Shown one piece after another: positions 1-5,855 of a DNA stretch of 5,855 nt. Origin of the DNA: Spirochaetales bacterium (lineage in GTDB: Bacteria > Spirochaetota > Spirochaetia > DAHUYW01); contig DAHUYW010000075.1 in assembly GCA_027306915.1 (NCBI GenBank), positions 1-5,855 of the forward strand, read 5' to 3'. Under the pieces are notes generated by a model, which searched no databases, was not told the DNA's origin, and saw nothing but the letters and a program-made list of their open reading frames with translations. Position 1 is the stretch's first letter. Each line of letters begins with the position of its first letter. The position numbers and the translations under genes are program-made.

Positions 1-12
1 ATCGATGGCCAT
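1..12 (-). CDS. Start of the next operon gene (partial), probably pglX
   Basis: Only four codons (M-A-I-D) lie inside the window, reading off its left edge, so the protein cannot be identified from its sequence. The start is well supported: an ATG at 12-10 lies 3 bases after the brxC stop codon, with a GGAG ribosome site at 22-19 and a 6-base spacer. In the type 1 and type 6 BREX orders the gene after brxC is pglX (brxX), the adenine-specific DNA methyltransferase that marks host DNA. The identity is therefore inferred from position alone. Another accessory gene inserted here would look the same. Confidence 0.5.
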
Positions 13-15
13 CCG

Positions 16-3000
16 CTACTCCAGCCTGATCTCGACTGCCCCGCCCTGCTCGAGCAAAGCGCGGGCATCCTGCAGACTCCAGATGAGCTTCTCAAGCTCG
101 CGGAGGTCGTGAATGCGTGAGTGCAGGCGGATCACGGTCACCCCGTGCTCTCCCTCGGTGAAACCGGAACCGTCCTGCGCGGCGCTCTCCTTTGAGAGGC
201 GGCGCATCTCCGCCTCCACCGCTCGCTCCCGCTCGATGAGCGCGAGCTCGAGCTCAACCGCCGATCGAATGCCCGAAAGATCGCGGCTGATGTCGACGCG
301 GATCTGCGCGAGCTGTCCTTCGAGCCGCTTCTGATCCGACTCGGCGAGAGCCTGCCAGACGACCGCATGATGCATTCGGTCGATCGCCAGGCGAACGTTC
401 TTTTCGTGGCCCGCGGAGAGCTGCTTCGCTGTCTCTTGGATCGCTCCCTCTATCGCGGAGAGGTGTCCTTGGATCTCGGGTAGGTGGTCATAGAAGCTCT
501 CCCCCTCGAGAAGATCTCGGAGGGCCAGCCGATCGGATTCCGTGCGCGTCTTGAGCTCGTCGAGAGCTCGAATCTCGGGAAGGCGCGGCAGCTCCTCGAC
601 GAACCGGGTGGCCTGCCGGAGCGTCTGATCCGCTCCGTTCTTGAAGACCTTGAGAATCTGCAGGGCCCATTTGGCGTCGTCATACAGCTCGCTTTCCGGG
701 GCACCAAGCCGCTCCACGATCTCTCCGGAGGCAACCATGAGCGCATGGAGATCGCGCTGGAGTTCGGCTGCCCGCTCCGCTCCTGGAAGCCCGAGGTTCT
801 GAAGCTGCACCGGAAGCGGCGCAAGGAGGGTGGCGAGGTCGGGGAAGTCTTCGTCGACAGCACGCGCGATGTTCTCCTCGAGGGGAAGGACCTCGTGGCC
901 GGTGATCTCCAGAAGCCGCTCGGCGGCTCGCTGCATCCAATCCGGGGTGACGTTCTTCTCCCGGAGGGCGATCCCGACCCTGTTAAAGTTGGCCGTGTTC
1001 TTGAGGGCCTCGATCGTCTGTGCGTTCCTCACGGTCTCTTCGCGGTTGTTCAGCTTGATGACGATCTCGGCCGCAACGAGCATCGCGGAGATGAGATAGC
1101 GGGTGATGTCCTTCGACCATCCGTACGGAGCGGCGAAGAAGTGATCCACGAGACGCCGGCCGTCAACCGTTCCGTTGATCTCCAAATAGTCCCTGATAGC
1201 GGAGAGGGCCGGCTGCGCGATGTTGATCGGCGAGGAGGGGGAGCCCTTGGCCAACCCCAAGGGATCGTCATTGGAGGCGATCTTGGATATCTCCTTCGTC
1301 TTGAGAAACCGATCGGCGAGCGACGGGTCGTTGGCAGCGGCGGCATAGGAGTACCTGTCGAACACCTCCTCAGCGGCCTTCGAGAGCGCTCGGCGAAAGG
1401 CCTCCAGGAGGTCCTCCGAAAGGCCGCGCACCGCGGTTTCCCTGCCGCGGAAGATCGCGGAGCCCTGGAGCATTCCGTCGCGAAGCTTTGACTCCAGCTC
1501 CCGCCGCAAACGGTCGGCGAGCTGGCGCTGGCTCGTCGCGTAGTCGTCGAGATCCTTGTCTGCTCGCTGGCCGCGCAGGTCGTTCGCGATCCTCTCGCTT
1601 CGATAGATCTCCTCAATGAGAGAGGCGACCGAATCGTCGCGGAGCGCCAGGAGGTATATCAGCTTCTGCCCATCCGCCGTAATCGAAACGGATGTGCGAG
1701 CGGACCGCTCGGCCTTCATCTGTTGGTCGGGAACGAAGTCGACGACGAACTGGATCTCCTCCTTGTCACCGAGAATCGGGAGCGTGTTCCCCTCGAGCGT
1801 GAAGCGAACCCCTGCCTTCACGGTTTTCGTGCGCCGAAGCTCGGCGCTCGGTTCCGACCTGAGGATGCTCTGGAGGGCGCCGCTCAGGACGATGCGCTCA
1901 TCGGCGCGCGTCGGAACGAGGGTTCGGCGGCGTTTCTGGTGCTCGTTCACCTTCTCGCTCATGAATTTGAGGACGCCGTTTACCTCCACGAGGGGAACCG
2001 AGGGCTCAGCCATGAGCTCGTCGACGGCCTTCTTGACCTCCTCAAGGCGTGAGTCGCCGTCCACCTTCTCGTGCAGGAAAGCCGCGAGGTTTTCGCGACT
2101 CAAGGGAAAGTCGTCGAGTATCTGGAGAAAGGCCACCGATTTTGCCACCTCCGCATGGATCGTCGCGTTGCCGAAGGCGTGCTCGCAACGCCTGACCGCC
2201 TCCACGACATAGGGAAGGGTCTTTTCGATGTCCGCCCGCAGAATGTCGAAGAGTCGGACCGTCGTTACGAGCGTTCCCACCGGACGGTCGGCGAAGGCCT
2301 TTGCCCCCGAGTTTGACTCAATGAGCGTGTCCTGCACGACCTTGATCGCAGAACGGAGGCCGACACCGCCGGTGGCCTTGGCAAGGCGTCCGAGCACCCG
2401 GAGCAGAAGATCAAAGTGGTGCGGAAGGAAGGGATACAGATCGACGAACTCGCTCTTTTCGGTGACGGCGCCGTAGCCTCGCGCGCCGGTGATCCTCGTC
2501 ATGTGACCGAGCTTCTCCCCATGGGCCGCGAAGAGTCCCTCCAAGGTCTTCCGTCCCTGGGGTGACTTGCCGAGGAGCCGGCGGTAGCAGATTTCGCGAA
2601 TGTCGCTCGCTTCAAGATCGATCTGGATGGGAAAGCGGTCCCTGAGCTTATAGAGGTTGACCGAATTGATGGCCGTCCTGGAGTCGTCCTCGGTCAAGGT
2701 TTGTTGAGCCGTCGCCATGATCCACGCATGCCCCTTCGAGAGCCGTTTCAGGTTCTGGGCCAGGCCCTGCAGGTTCAGGATGCGATCTTCCTCGGGCGCC
2801 ACATACTGCCCGGCCTCGTCGAGCACGAACAGCACGTCTCTTCGCCCGCTCTTGCGCTCGATCAGATCAAGCATCTGGCGGACTCGATCGTCCTCCTTCT
2901 CCGCAAGATCGACTCGGAATGAGTCGAAATCCTGCGGGGTCGGCCAGCGCTTCGGGTAGAGCACGCTCGCAATTCTCGCGGCGTAGGTGCTTGCGGCAAT

Positions 3001-3609
3001 CACGTCGTCGTGAAGCTCACTCCACGACTCGCCGGCAAGCTCTTGCACCTTCGCTTCGAACTCACCCCGCCGGTTGTCCCGATCCACCATGAGCTCGAGG
3101 AGCGCGATCTTCTTTTCGCGCGAGTATCCTGCCCACTGGAGAACCTTGTAGTACAGCACGGTCGAGACGGGGGCCATTCCGGTGCCGGCAAGGGCTTCGG
3201 TGGACAGGTCGAGCATGATGACGGTGATTTGCCGCTTTGCAAGAAGCGTCGACAGGCGCTGTTTGGTGGCCTGCTTGAGAAAGCGGTCTTTCAGCCATTC
3301 GGAAAAGGGACGTTCTCCCAGGCGGAGATCTGGATCGAGCCCGAGCCCAAGATACTTGGTGAACGAGCTCTTCCCCGAGCCGTAGAAGCCCGATATCCAT
3401 ATCCCGATCTCGTGCTCGCTGTCAGCCGACATTCCGATATCGATCTGGTCGAGGACCTTATAGTAGCTCTCCTCAAGGCGTTCGGTGGCAACGTACTCGC
3501 TGATCTCCTCTTTCAGGAGCTCTTCATTCGAGGTCCCGTACTGGATGACCTTTTCTATCCGCCGATCGATTTTCTTGGTTGCATCAAAGAGCGACCGAAT
3601 GGTGTTCAT
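16..3609 (-). CDS. brxC: BrxC, large P-loop ATPase of the BREX phage-defence system
   Basis: This 1197-residue cytoplasmic protein has the length usual for BrxC (about 1200). The N-terminal region carries a Walker A motif, GFYGSGKSS, at residues 74-82, with Lys80 and Ser81 as the expected nucleotide ligands. A Walker B motif follows at about 258-265 (DVLFVLDE, Asp264-Glu265), then a sensor-like strand AWIMATAQQ at about 295-303. A conserved-looking segment around 392-429 (YPFLPHHFDLLL, later GVGLRSAIKVVQ) is typical of BrxC/PglY-type ATPases. Charged, Leu-rich helices around 660-712 and across about the last 170 residues suggest coiled coils. BrxC is a core component needed for BREX methylation and phage exclusion; the family is thought to use ATP within a complex with the other Brx proteins, though its exact role is unsettled. 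The start is ATG with GGAGG at 3624-3620, 10 bases upstream, and 6 bases after the brxB stop. It ends in TAG, directly before the next gene. It appears intact. Confidence 0.93.
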   Translation of the reverse strand: MNTIRSLFDATKKIDRRIEKVIQYGTSNEELLKEEISEYVATERLEESYYKVLDQIDIGMSADSEHEIGIWISGFYGSGKSSFTKYLGLGLDPDLRLGERPFSEWLKDRFLKQATKQRLSTLLAKRQITVIMLDLSTEALAGTGMAPVSTVLYYKVLQWAGYSREKKIALLELMVDRDNRRGEFEAKVQELAGESWSELHDDVIAASTYAARIASVLYPKRWPTPQDFDSFRVDLAEKEDDRVRQMLDLIERKSGRRDVLFVLDEAGQYVAPEEDRILNLQGLAQNLKRLSKGHAWIMATAQQTLTEDDSRTAINSVNLYKLRDRFPIQIDLEASDIREICYRRLLGKSPQGRKTLEGLFAAHGEKLGHMTRITGARGYGAVTEKSEFVDLYPFLPHHFDLLLRVLGRLAKATGGVGLRSAIKVVQDTLIESNSGAKAFADRPVGTLVTTVRLFDILRADIEKTLPYVVEAVRRCEHAFGNATIHAEVAKSVAFLQILDDFPLSRENLAAFLHEKVDGDSRLEEVKKAVDELMAEPSVPLVEVNGVLKFMSEKVNEHQKRRRTLVPTRADERIVLSGALQSILRSEPSAELRRTKTVKAGVRFTLEGNTLPILGDKEEIQFVVDFVPDQQMKAERSARTSVSITADGQKLIYLLALRDDSVASLIEEIYRSERIANDLRGQRADKDLDDYATSQRQLADRLRRELESKLRDGMLQGSAIFRGRETAVRGLSEDLLEAFRRALSKAAEEVFDRYSYAAAANDPSLADRFLKTKEISKIASNDDPLGLAKGSPSSPINIAQPALSAIRDYLEINGTVDGRRLVDHFFAAPYGWSKDITRYLISAMLVAAEIVIKLNNREETVRNAQTIEALKNTANFNRVGIALREKNVTPDWMQRAAERLLEITGHEVLPLEENIARAVDEDFPDLATLLAPLPVQLQNLGLPGAERAAELQRDLHALMVASGEIVERLGAPESELYDDAKWALQILKVFKNGADQTLRQATRFVEELPRLPEIRALDELKTRTESDRLALRDLLEGESFYDHLPEIQGHLSAIEGAIQETAKQLSAGHEKNVRLAIDRMHHAVVWQALAESDQKRLEGQLAQIRVDISRDLSGIRSAVELELALIERERAVEAEMRRLSKESAAQDGSGFTEGEHGVTVIRLHSRIHDLRELEKLIWSLQDARALLEQGGAVEIRLE

Positions 3610-3615
3610 TGCGCA

Positions 3616-4197
3616 TCAACCTCCAATGTGGATCGAGCGGTAGTTGCCGTCTTCCGGATAGACGCCAAGAAACTTCAGCGTGGCGGAGCCTGATCGCTTC
3701 CCAGGGTAGAGAATCACAAGGGGAACGGGACAGCGACCCTGGAGGGACTGTTCGATGGCTCCAATGCGGAGATAGGGGTGAAGCGCCTCGATGTCCGTCA
3801 CGATCACCAGACCGTGAGGGAGCACCGACGCCTCCTTGAGCTTTTCCTCAATCCACCTGCCCACTTGATTGTCCTTGGTCAGCGCCTCGCCGAGCGAGGA
3901 GTTCACCGCTCTGAAATCCAGCGGATGCTCGCGTTCGTAGTCCAGCCAGAGCGCACGCCGTTTGTGTTCGCGAAAGAAGGCCTGAATCTTCTCTCCAAGA
4001 GAAACAACAAGCGGGTTCCACCCCTCGACCTCTTTAAGCTGGTGAAGCCAAATCTTTCCGAGTCGAGTCTTCACGTGGATCATCTCGGACGGCGAGAAAA
4101 TGAGGTAGTAGATGGGATCGTCGCCCCTGTTCGAAACACGGCTGCGAAACCGGAGCAACTCTTTGAGCTCCGTGAAGCTTTCATCAGGTGTGGGCAC
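3616..4197 (-). CDS. brxB: BrxB (DUF1788), BREX core protein
   Basis: This 193-residue protein matches the DUF1788/BrxB family, which is usually about 200 residues. Recognisable stretches are VIVTDIEALHPYLR (131-144), the strand and loop VPLVILYPGKRSG (158-170), and the C-terminal LKFLGVYPEDGNYRS (174-188), whose FLG...DGNYR pattern is the family's most recognisable signature. There is no signal peptide or membrane segment, so it should act in the cytoplasm. BrxB is a core BREX protein of unclear biochemical role, thought to act in a complex with other BREX proteins. I chose the GTG at 4197-4195 because a perfect GGAGGAG lies 7 bases upstream and because the conserved region begins soon after it. 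The frame is open back to 4485, but that extension lies wholly within brxA and has low-complexity Ser/Arg-rich composition, so it is a shadow. It overlaps the end of brxA by 14 bases. Confidence 0.9.
   Translation of the reverse strand: MPTPDESFTELKELLRFRSRVSNRGDDPIYYLIFSPSEMIHVKTRLGKIWLHQLKEVEGWNPLVVSLGEKIQAFFREHKRRALWLDYEREHPLDFRAVNSSLGEALTKDNQVGRWIEEKLKEASVLPHGLVIVTDIEALHPYLRIGAIEQSLQGRCPVPLVILYPGKRSGSATLKFLGVYPEDGNYRSIHIGG
3620..3624 (-). promoter_or_regulatory. Ribosome binding site of brxC
   Basis: GGAGG lies 10 bases before the brxC ATG (3609-3607). It overlaps the last codons of brxB, whose final Gly-Gly is encoded by the GGAGGT that forms the site. Ribosomes finishing brxB would therefore terminate at the brxC initiation site, which suggests translational coupling. 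Confidence 0.8.
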
Positions 4198-4975
4198 CGA
4201 GGAACTCCTCCATCGACTTCGACTTCCATGAAAAACGGGCGAGATCACCGGAATGCTGGAAGATGAAGGCGCCCGTCGCTGCCGCCTCGCGGCGGATGAG
4301 GTCGACAACCTCCGCCCGATCAAGCCCGAAGAGCTGCCACTCCGAGGATTCGACGATCGCGGTGTCGCTCCTCCCACCGAAATGCATCTCGTGCAAGATG
4401 AATCGAAATGCAAAGGGCGAGAGTGGAAATGGAAGAAACTGGCGCGCAAAGCGCCTGTATGGACCCAGGAGCCCGAAATCCGCAAGAGTCTTCAACAAGT
4501 TGGACGACATCTTCTTCACGAGCGACGACGCCCACCTGCCCGGCAGGCGTTCAGTCCGGAACGATCCGACGACGAAGTGAAGGGATTCTTCCACGGACAG
4601 CTCATGAAGGCCTGCTTTCGCCCGCGGCCAGTAGGTCAGCGTCACGAAGTCCGAAAGGATGAGCTGGCTGCGGCAGGTATAGAGGAAGAAGAGCTGTTTC
4701 AGTGTGTGGAGCTCCACCTTTCTCTGCGCGAGCTCCCGAAGCAGCCTCGCCGGTTCTTCGTTCGGTCGGAGGTAGCGTTTGGCGAATCCCTGGTAGATGA
4801 CATCCTTGACGCGGCTCGCCGTAGCTTTGCCGAGGACATCCCGCTCGACTGCGACCCTCGCGAGCTCCGGCGCGGTCATCCCAGGCTCCCAGAGGTCGAG
4901 GAGGGCTATCGTTTCCGAGACAATTCCGCTGACCTTCAGAAGCTCGGTGCGGTAGGTCGGGCCCGTGGCGATCAT
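4184..4975 (-). CDS. brxA: BrxA (DUF1819), BREX core protein
   Basis: This 263-residue protein resembles the DUF1819/BrxA family. The N-terminal pattern is typical: YRTELLKVSGIVSETIALL (8-26), then a variable helix and KDVIYQGFAKRYL (57-69). The middle has a hydrophobic helix (TLKQLFFLYTCRSQLILSDF, 91-110), and the C-terminal half contains SSEWQLFGLDRAEVVDLI (210-227), which could be a helix-turn-helix-like segment. The E. coli BrxA is near 200 residues, so this one is on the long side. BrxA of type 1 systems has been reported to bind DNA; whether this protein does is inferred only from family membership. It has no signal peptide or transmembrane segment. The ATG at 4975-4973 overlaps the TGA that ends the brxE frame (ATGA), with a purine-rich GGAAGG at 4990-4985 as a plausible ribosome site. 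The 3' end overlaps brxB by 14 bases. Confidence 0.87.
   Translation of the reverse strand: MIATGPTYRTELLKVSGIVSETIALLDLWEPGMTAPELARVAVERDVLGKATASRVKDVIYQGFAKRYLRPNEEPARLLRELAQRKVELHTLKQLFFLYTCRSQLILSDFVTLTYWPRAKAGLHELSVEESLHFVVGSFRTERLPGRWASSLVKKMSSNLLKTLADFGLLGPYRRFARQFLPFPLSPFAFRFILHEMHFGGRSDTAIVESSEWQLFGLDRAEVVDLIRREAAATGAFIFQHSGDLARFSWKSKSMEEFLGAHT
4205..4211 (-). promoter_or_regulatory. Ribosome binding site that fixes the brxB start
   Basis: GGAGGAG, a near-perfect anti-16S match, lies inside the last codons of brxA (in the Met-Glu-Glu-Phe stretch) and 7 bases before a GTG at 4197-4195. It decides the brxB start in favour of this GTG over any upstream start in the long open frame. Confidence 0.8.
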
Positions 4976-5226
4976 TCGGGTCGGCCTTCCGCTCGGAAAT
5001 AGGGGAGCGAGACCCGCCCAGATTCGAAGGCGCTGAGGTAATGCTTCGCAGTCTCTGCGACTCCTCTTGCGGCCGTGATGTCCGATTCAACACCGACCTG
5101 CACGGGCCCCTCGGGCGCATCGAGCGCGGTGTCGATGAGCCCTCGCAAAGTCTCAAGTGCCGTCTCCCGATTGGCGATCATTGCCCATATCAATTCTTGC
5201 TCAGAGGTGATCAGCTCATCGTGCAC
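4972..5226 (-). CDS. C-terminal fragment of BrxE, possible restart product
   Basis: An 84-residue frame begins at a GTG (5226-5224), 15 bases after the amber codon. A GAGGA sits 4 bases upstream of the GTG, slightly close but usable, so ribosomes ending at the TAG could restart here. An in-frame ATG at 5181-5179 is a weaker alternative. The product is acidic and helical (start MHDELITSEQELIW, end YFRAEGRPE). Translation through this stretch would deliver ribosomes to the ATGA junction and so keep brxA coupled even if BrxE is broken. Whether the fragment is made is unknown. Confidence 0.45.
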   Translation of the reverse strand: MHDELITSEQELIWAMIANRETALETLRGLIDTALDAPEGPVQVGVESDITAARGVAETAKHYLSAFESGRVSLPYFRAEGRPE

Positions 5227-5241
5227 CCGTTCCTCTATGTC

Positions 5242-5244
5242 CTA
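5242..5244 (-). other. In-frame TAG inside brxE
   Basis: The codon series is Arg-Phe-Pro-TAG-Asp-Ile-Glu-Glu-Arg-Val, with both sides in one frame, so this is a nonsense change and not a frameshift. No other in-frame stop occurs between 5472 and 4975. The genuine stops of brxE, brxA, brxB and the upstream gene are TGA; brxC ends in TAG. Confidence 0.85.
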
Positions 5245-5472
5245 TGGAAACCTGAAGAGGTGATAGACTCGTGTGCGTCCTATTCGTTCGTCGTGGAGCC
5301 GCTTCGCGGCGAGCCCTGCTCCGTTCACTCCGGCAGCCAGGGAGGTTCGCGGGAAGTTGATGATGAGGTATTTCTTTCCCACATCGTTCAGGTAGGCGGT
5401 GTCCCACCACTTCGGCGAGGCGCTTTCGCCCAGGTAGGCCACGAGAGCACGGAGCTTTGCGTATTGTTGCAT
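5242..5472 (-). CDS. N-terminal fragment of BrxE, as translated up to the amber codon
   Basis: If the TAG is obeyed, translation gives a 76-residue product (up to 101 residues if it starts at TTG 5547). It carries the parts of BrxE that I recognise: the LRALVAYLGE helix, the WW pair, the FPRT segment and the HLFRFP strand. It lacks the whole helical C-terminal half, so it is probably unstable or inactive unless the amber codon is read through. Part of the interrupted brxE described separately. Confidence 0.5.
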   Translation of the reverse strand: MQQYAKLRALVAYLGESASPKWWDTAYLNDVGKKYLIINFPRTSLAAGVNGAGLAAKRLHDERIGRTRVYHLFRFP

Positions 5473-5535
5473 GATGTGAATGAATACCCCTTTCTGTTCG
5501 GCCACCGCTATTTCACCCGTTTCCATCTTCCGCTG

Positions 5536-5563
5536 ATTATAGTCCAAATCCTCCAGCTCGCAA
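5536..5563 (-). promoter_or_regulatory. Sigma70-like promoter for the BREX operon
   Basis: A perfect -10 hexamer TATAAT (5541-5536) is preceded by a 16-base spacer and TTGCGA (5563-5558), which matches four of six bases of TTGACA. It faces the BREX genes. The predicted transcript would begin near 5529, giving a leader of about 57 bases before ATG 5472. If the promoter is real, TTG 5547 cannot start a protein from this transcript, and ATG 5526 would be almost leaderless. It is the only good promoter match I noticed on the minus strand in this gap. An exact TATAAT is unlikely to be frequent in such GC-rich DNA. Confidence 0.6.
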
Positions 5564-5645
5564 CTGATCGCCTAATTGAGCGCGTCGTTGCGCCTCCTGC
5601 GACAAGTCTTTCGCGAAGCCGGCGCTGTCGGCCGCGCAAGGCTCA

Positions 5646-5855
5646 TCACATCACCTTCCCGTAGAGCGATTCCGGGCCCTTTAGTCCGTCGAGGCGCCAC
5701 CCTCCGCCGACCGCGCTCGTGAGCCCGCCGACATCCCAGTAGCAGATGGGCACGTAAGTCCCCGGCTCGAGGCCGTGCCGGCCCGATTTCCCTTCAGGAA
5801 CGACCGTGTAGCTCCCGATTCCCGATATGGGCTCGGGAACACGGATGAAGACTAC
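5646..5855 (-). CDS. C-terminal end of an unrecognised protein (partial)
   Basis: An open frame runs in from the right edge for 69 codons and ends in tandem TGA codons (5648-5646 and 5645-5643). The visible part begins VVFIRVPEPISGIGSYTVVP and includes HGLEPGTYVPICYWDVGGL, and it ends RLDGLKGPESLYGKVM. It is rich in Gly, Tyr, Trp and Pro with short beta-like stretches, and it has no membrane segment. I do not recognise the family. It looks like real coding sequence because its composition is protein-like with good third-position GC, and because the competing frames are less plausible. It lies upstream of the BREX promoter, so it may be a separate gene or the flank of the defence island. The start is outside the window. 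Confidence 0.6.
   Translation of the reverse strand, partial: VVFIRVPEPISGIGSYTVVPEGKSGRHGLEPGTYVPICYWDVGGLTSAVGGGWRLDGLKGPESLYGKVM

Larger units (their letters stand above)
4972..5472 (-). pseudogene. brxE: brxE homologue interrupted by one in-frame amber codon
   Basis: Read straight through, this frame gives 166 codons with a single TAG at codon 77 (5244-5242). The first 76 residues resemble the N-terminal half of BrxE, the small protein encoded first in type 6 BREX operons: LRALVAYLGE (7-16), a WW pair (22-23), NFPRT (39-43), HDERIG (60-65) and YHLFRFP (70-76). After the TAG the same frame continues with DIEERVHDEL and runs without another stop to a TGA overlapping the brxA ATG. The joint falls within what looks like a continuous family pattern (LFRxP-x-xIEE), and total length is about right for the family from memory. 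One base change from GAG, AAG or CAG would create the TAG. The start is uncertain: ATG 5472 fits where family similarity begins, but its best upstream purine run (AAAGGGG) is 14 bases away; ATG 5526 and TTG 5547 are alternatives. The protein's function is unknown. Confidence 0.72.

Noticed and set aside
484..1491. 335-codon open frame on the plus strand
   Set aside because: It lies wholly antisense to brxC in the phase that high GC keeps free of stops. Its translation is a mirror of brxC codons with no recognisable domain, and brxC is clearly the real gene.
3010..3693. 227-codon plus-strand open frame across the brxC/brxB junction
   Set aside because: It is antisense to the BrxC Walker A region and the end of brxB, both recognisable families. 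The frame is a GC-driven shadow.
5590..5645. GC-rich inverted segments that might form a terminator after the unknown gene
   Set aside because: The possible stems are short and mismatched and no T-run follows on the minus strand, so a rho-independent terminator is not supported.
5572..5646. 24-codon minus-strand frame starting at an ATG that overlaps the upstream stop (TGATG), Arg-rich, ending in TAG and in the same frame as brxE
   Set aside because: It could be a leader peptide or, if TAG were read as an amino acid, an N-terminal extension of BrxE. The translation has no BrxE similarity and the promoter lies downstream of it, so I treat it as chance.
4972..5646. Reassignment of TAG to an amino acid in this organism
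   Set aside because: The frame from 5646 to 4972 contains two TAGs, which raised the idea. Against it, brxA, brxB and brxC contain no internal TAG in more than 1650 codons, and brxC ends in a TAG followed at once by a well-spaced new start. A single nonsense change is simpler.
5537..5650. Minus-strand frame without ATG after the end of the unknown gene, possible frameshifted continuation
   Set aside because: The protein-like stretch (AKDLSQEAQRRAQLGDQL) is short, has no start codon other than a poor TTG, and follows tandem TGA stops. There is no evidence for a shift without the rest of the upstream gene.
5041..5664. 207-codon plus-strand open frame opposite brxE
   Set aside because: It is long enough to consider, especially as brxE is broken. 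However, the minus strand shows BrxE-like motifs on both sides of the TAG, the ATGA junction with brxA and a promoter, and the plus-strand translation shows no family signature.

Overview
The window is a GC-rich bacterial fragment, by eye around 60% GC, in which every gene I can support lies on the minus strand. It reads right to left. It holds the front half of a BREX (bacteriophage exclusion) defence operon, most like the type 6 arrangement brxE-brxA-brxB-brxC-pglX. Nothing points to a particular genus. The GC content, many GTG/TTG alternative starts and strong GGAGG ribosome sites fit a high-GC bacterium such as a proteobacterium or acidobacterium, but that is only a guess.

Layout from right to left: (1) 5855-5646 is the C-terminal end of an unrecognised protein. 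(2) About 170 bases without a convincing gene follow, holding a good sigma70-like promoter (TTGCGA, 16-base spacer, TATAAT) that points into the BREX genes. (3) 5472-4972 is a brxE homologue interrupted by one in-frame TAG at 5244-5242. (4) 4975-4184 is brxA (DUF1819). (5) 4197-3616 is brxB (DUF1788). (6) 3609-16 is brxC, a 1197-residue P-loop ATPase. (7) 12-1 holds the first four codons of the next gene, in the slot where pglX is expected.

The genes are packed as one transcription unit. The brxE and brxA reading frames share an ATGA, brxB starts 14 bases inside brxA, brxC starts 6 bases after brxB, and the next gene starts 3 bases after brxC. In BREX, the core proteins together with PglX (DNA methyltransferase) and PglZ (alkaline-phosphatase superfamily) methylate host DNA at a non-palindromic site and block replication of unmethylated phage. 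PglX, PglZ and the remaining type 6 genes (brxD, brxHI) would lie beyond position 1.

The main oddity is brxE. Its two halves stay in the same frame on either side of a single amber codon, so it is either a recent nonsense mutation, a sequencing error, or a gene read by suppression or restart.
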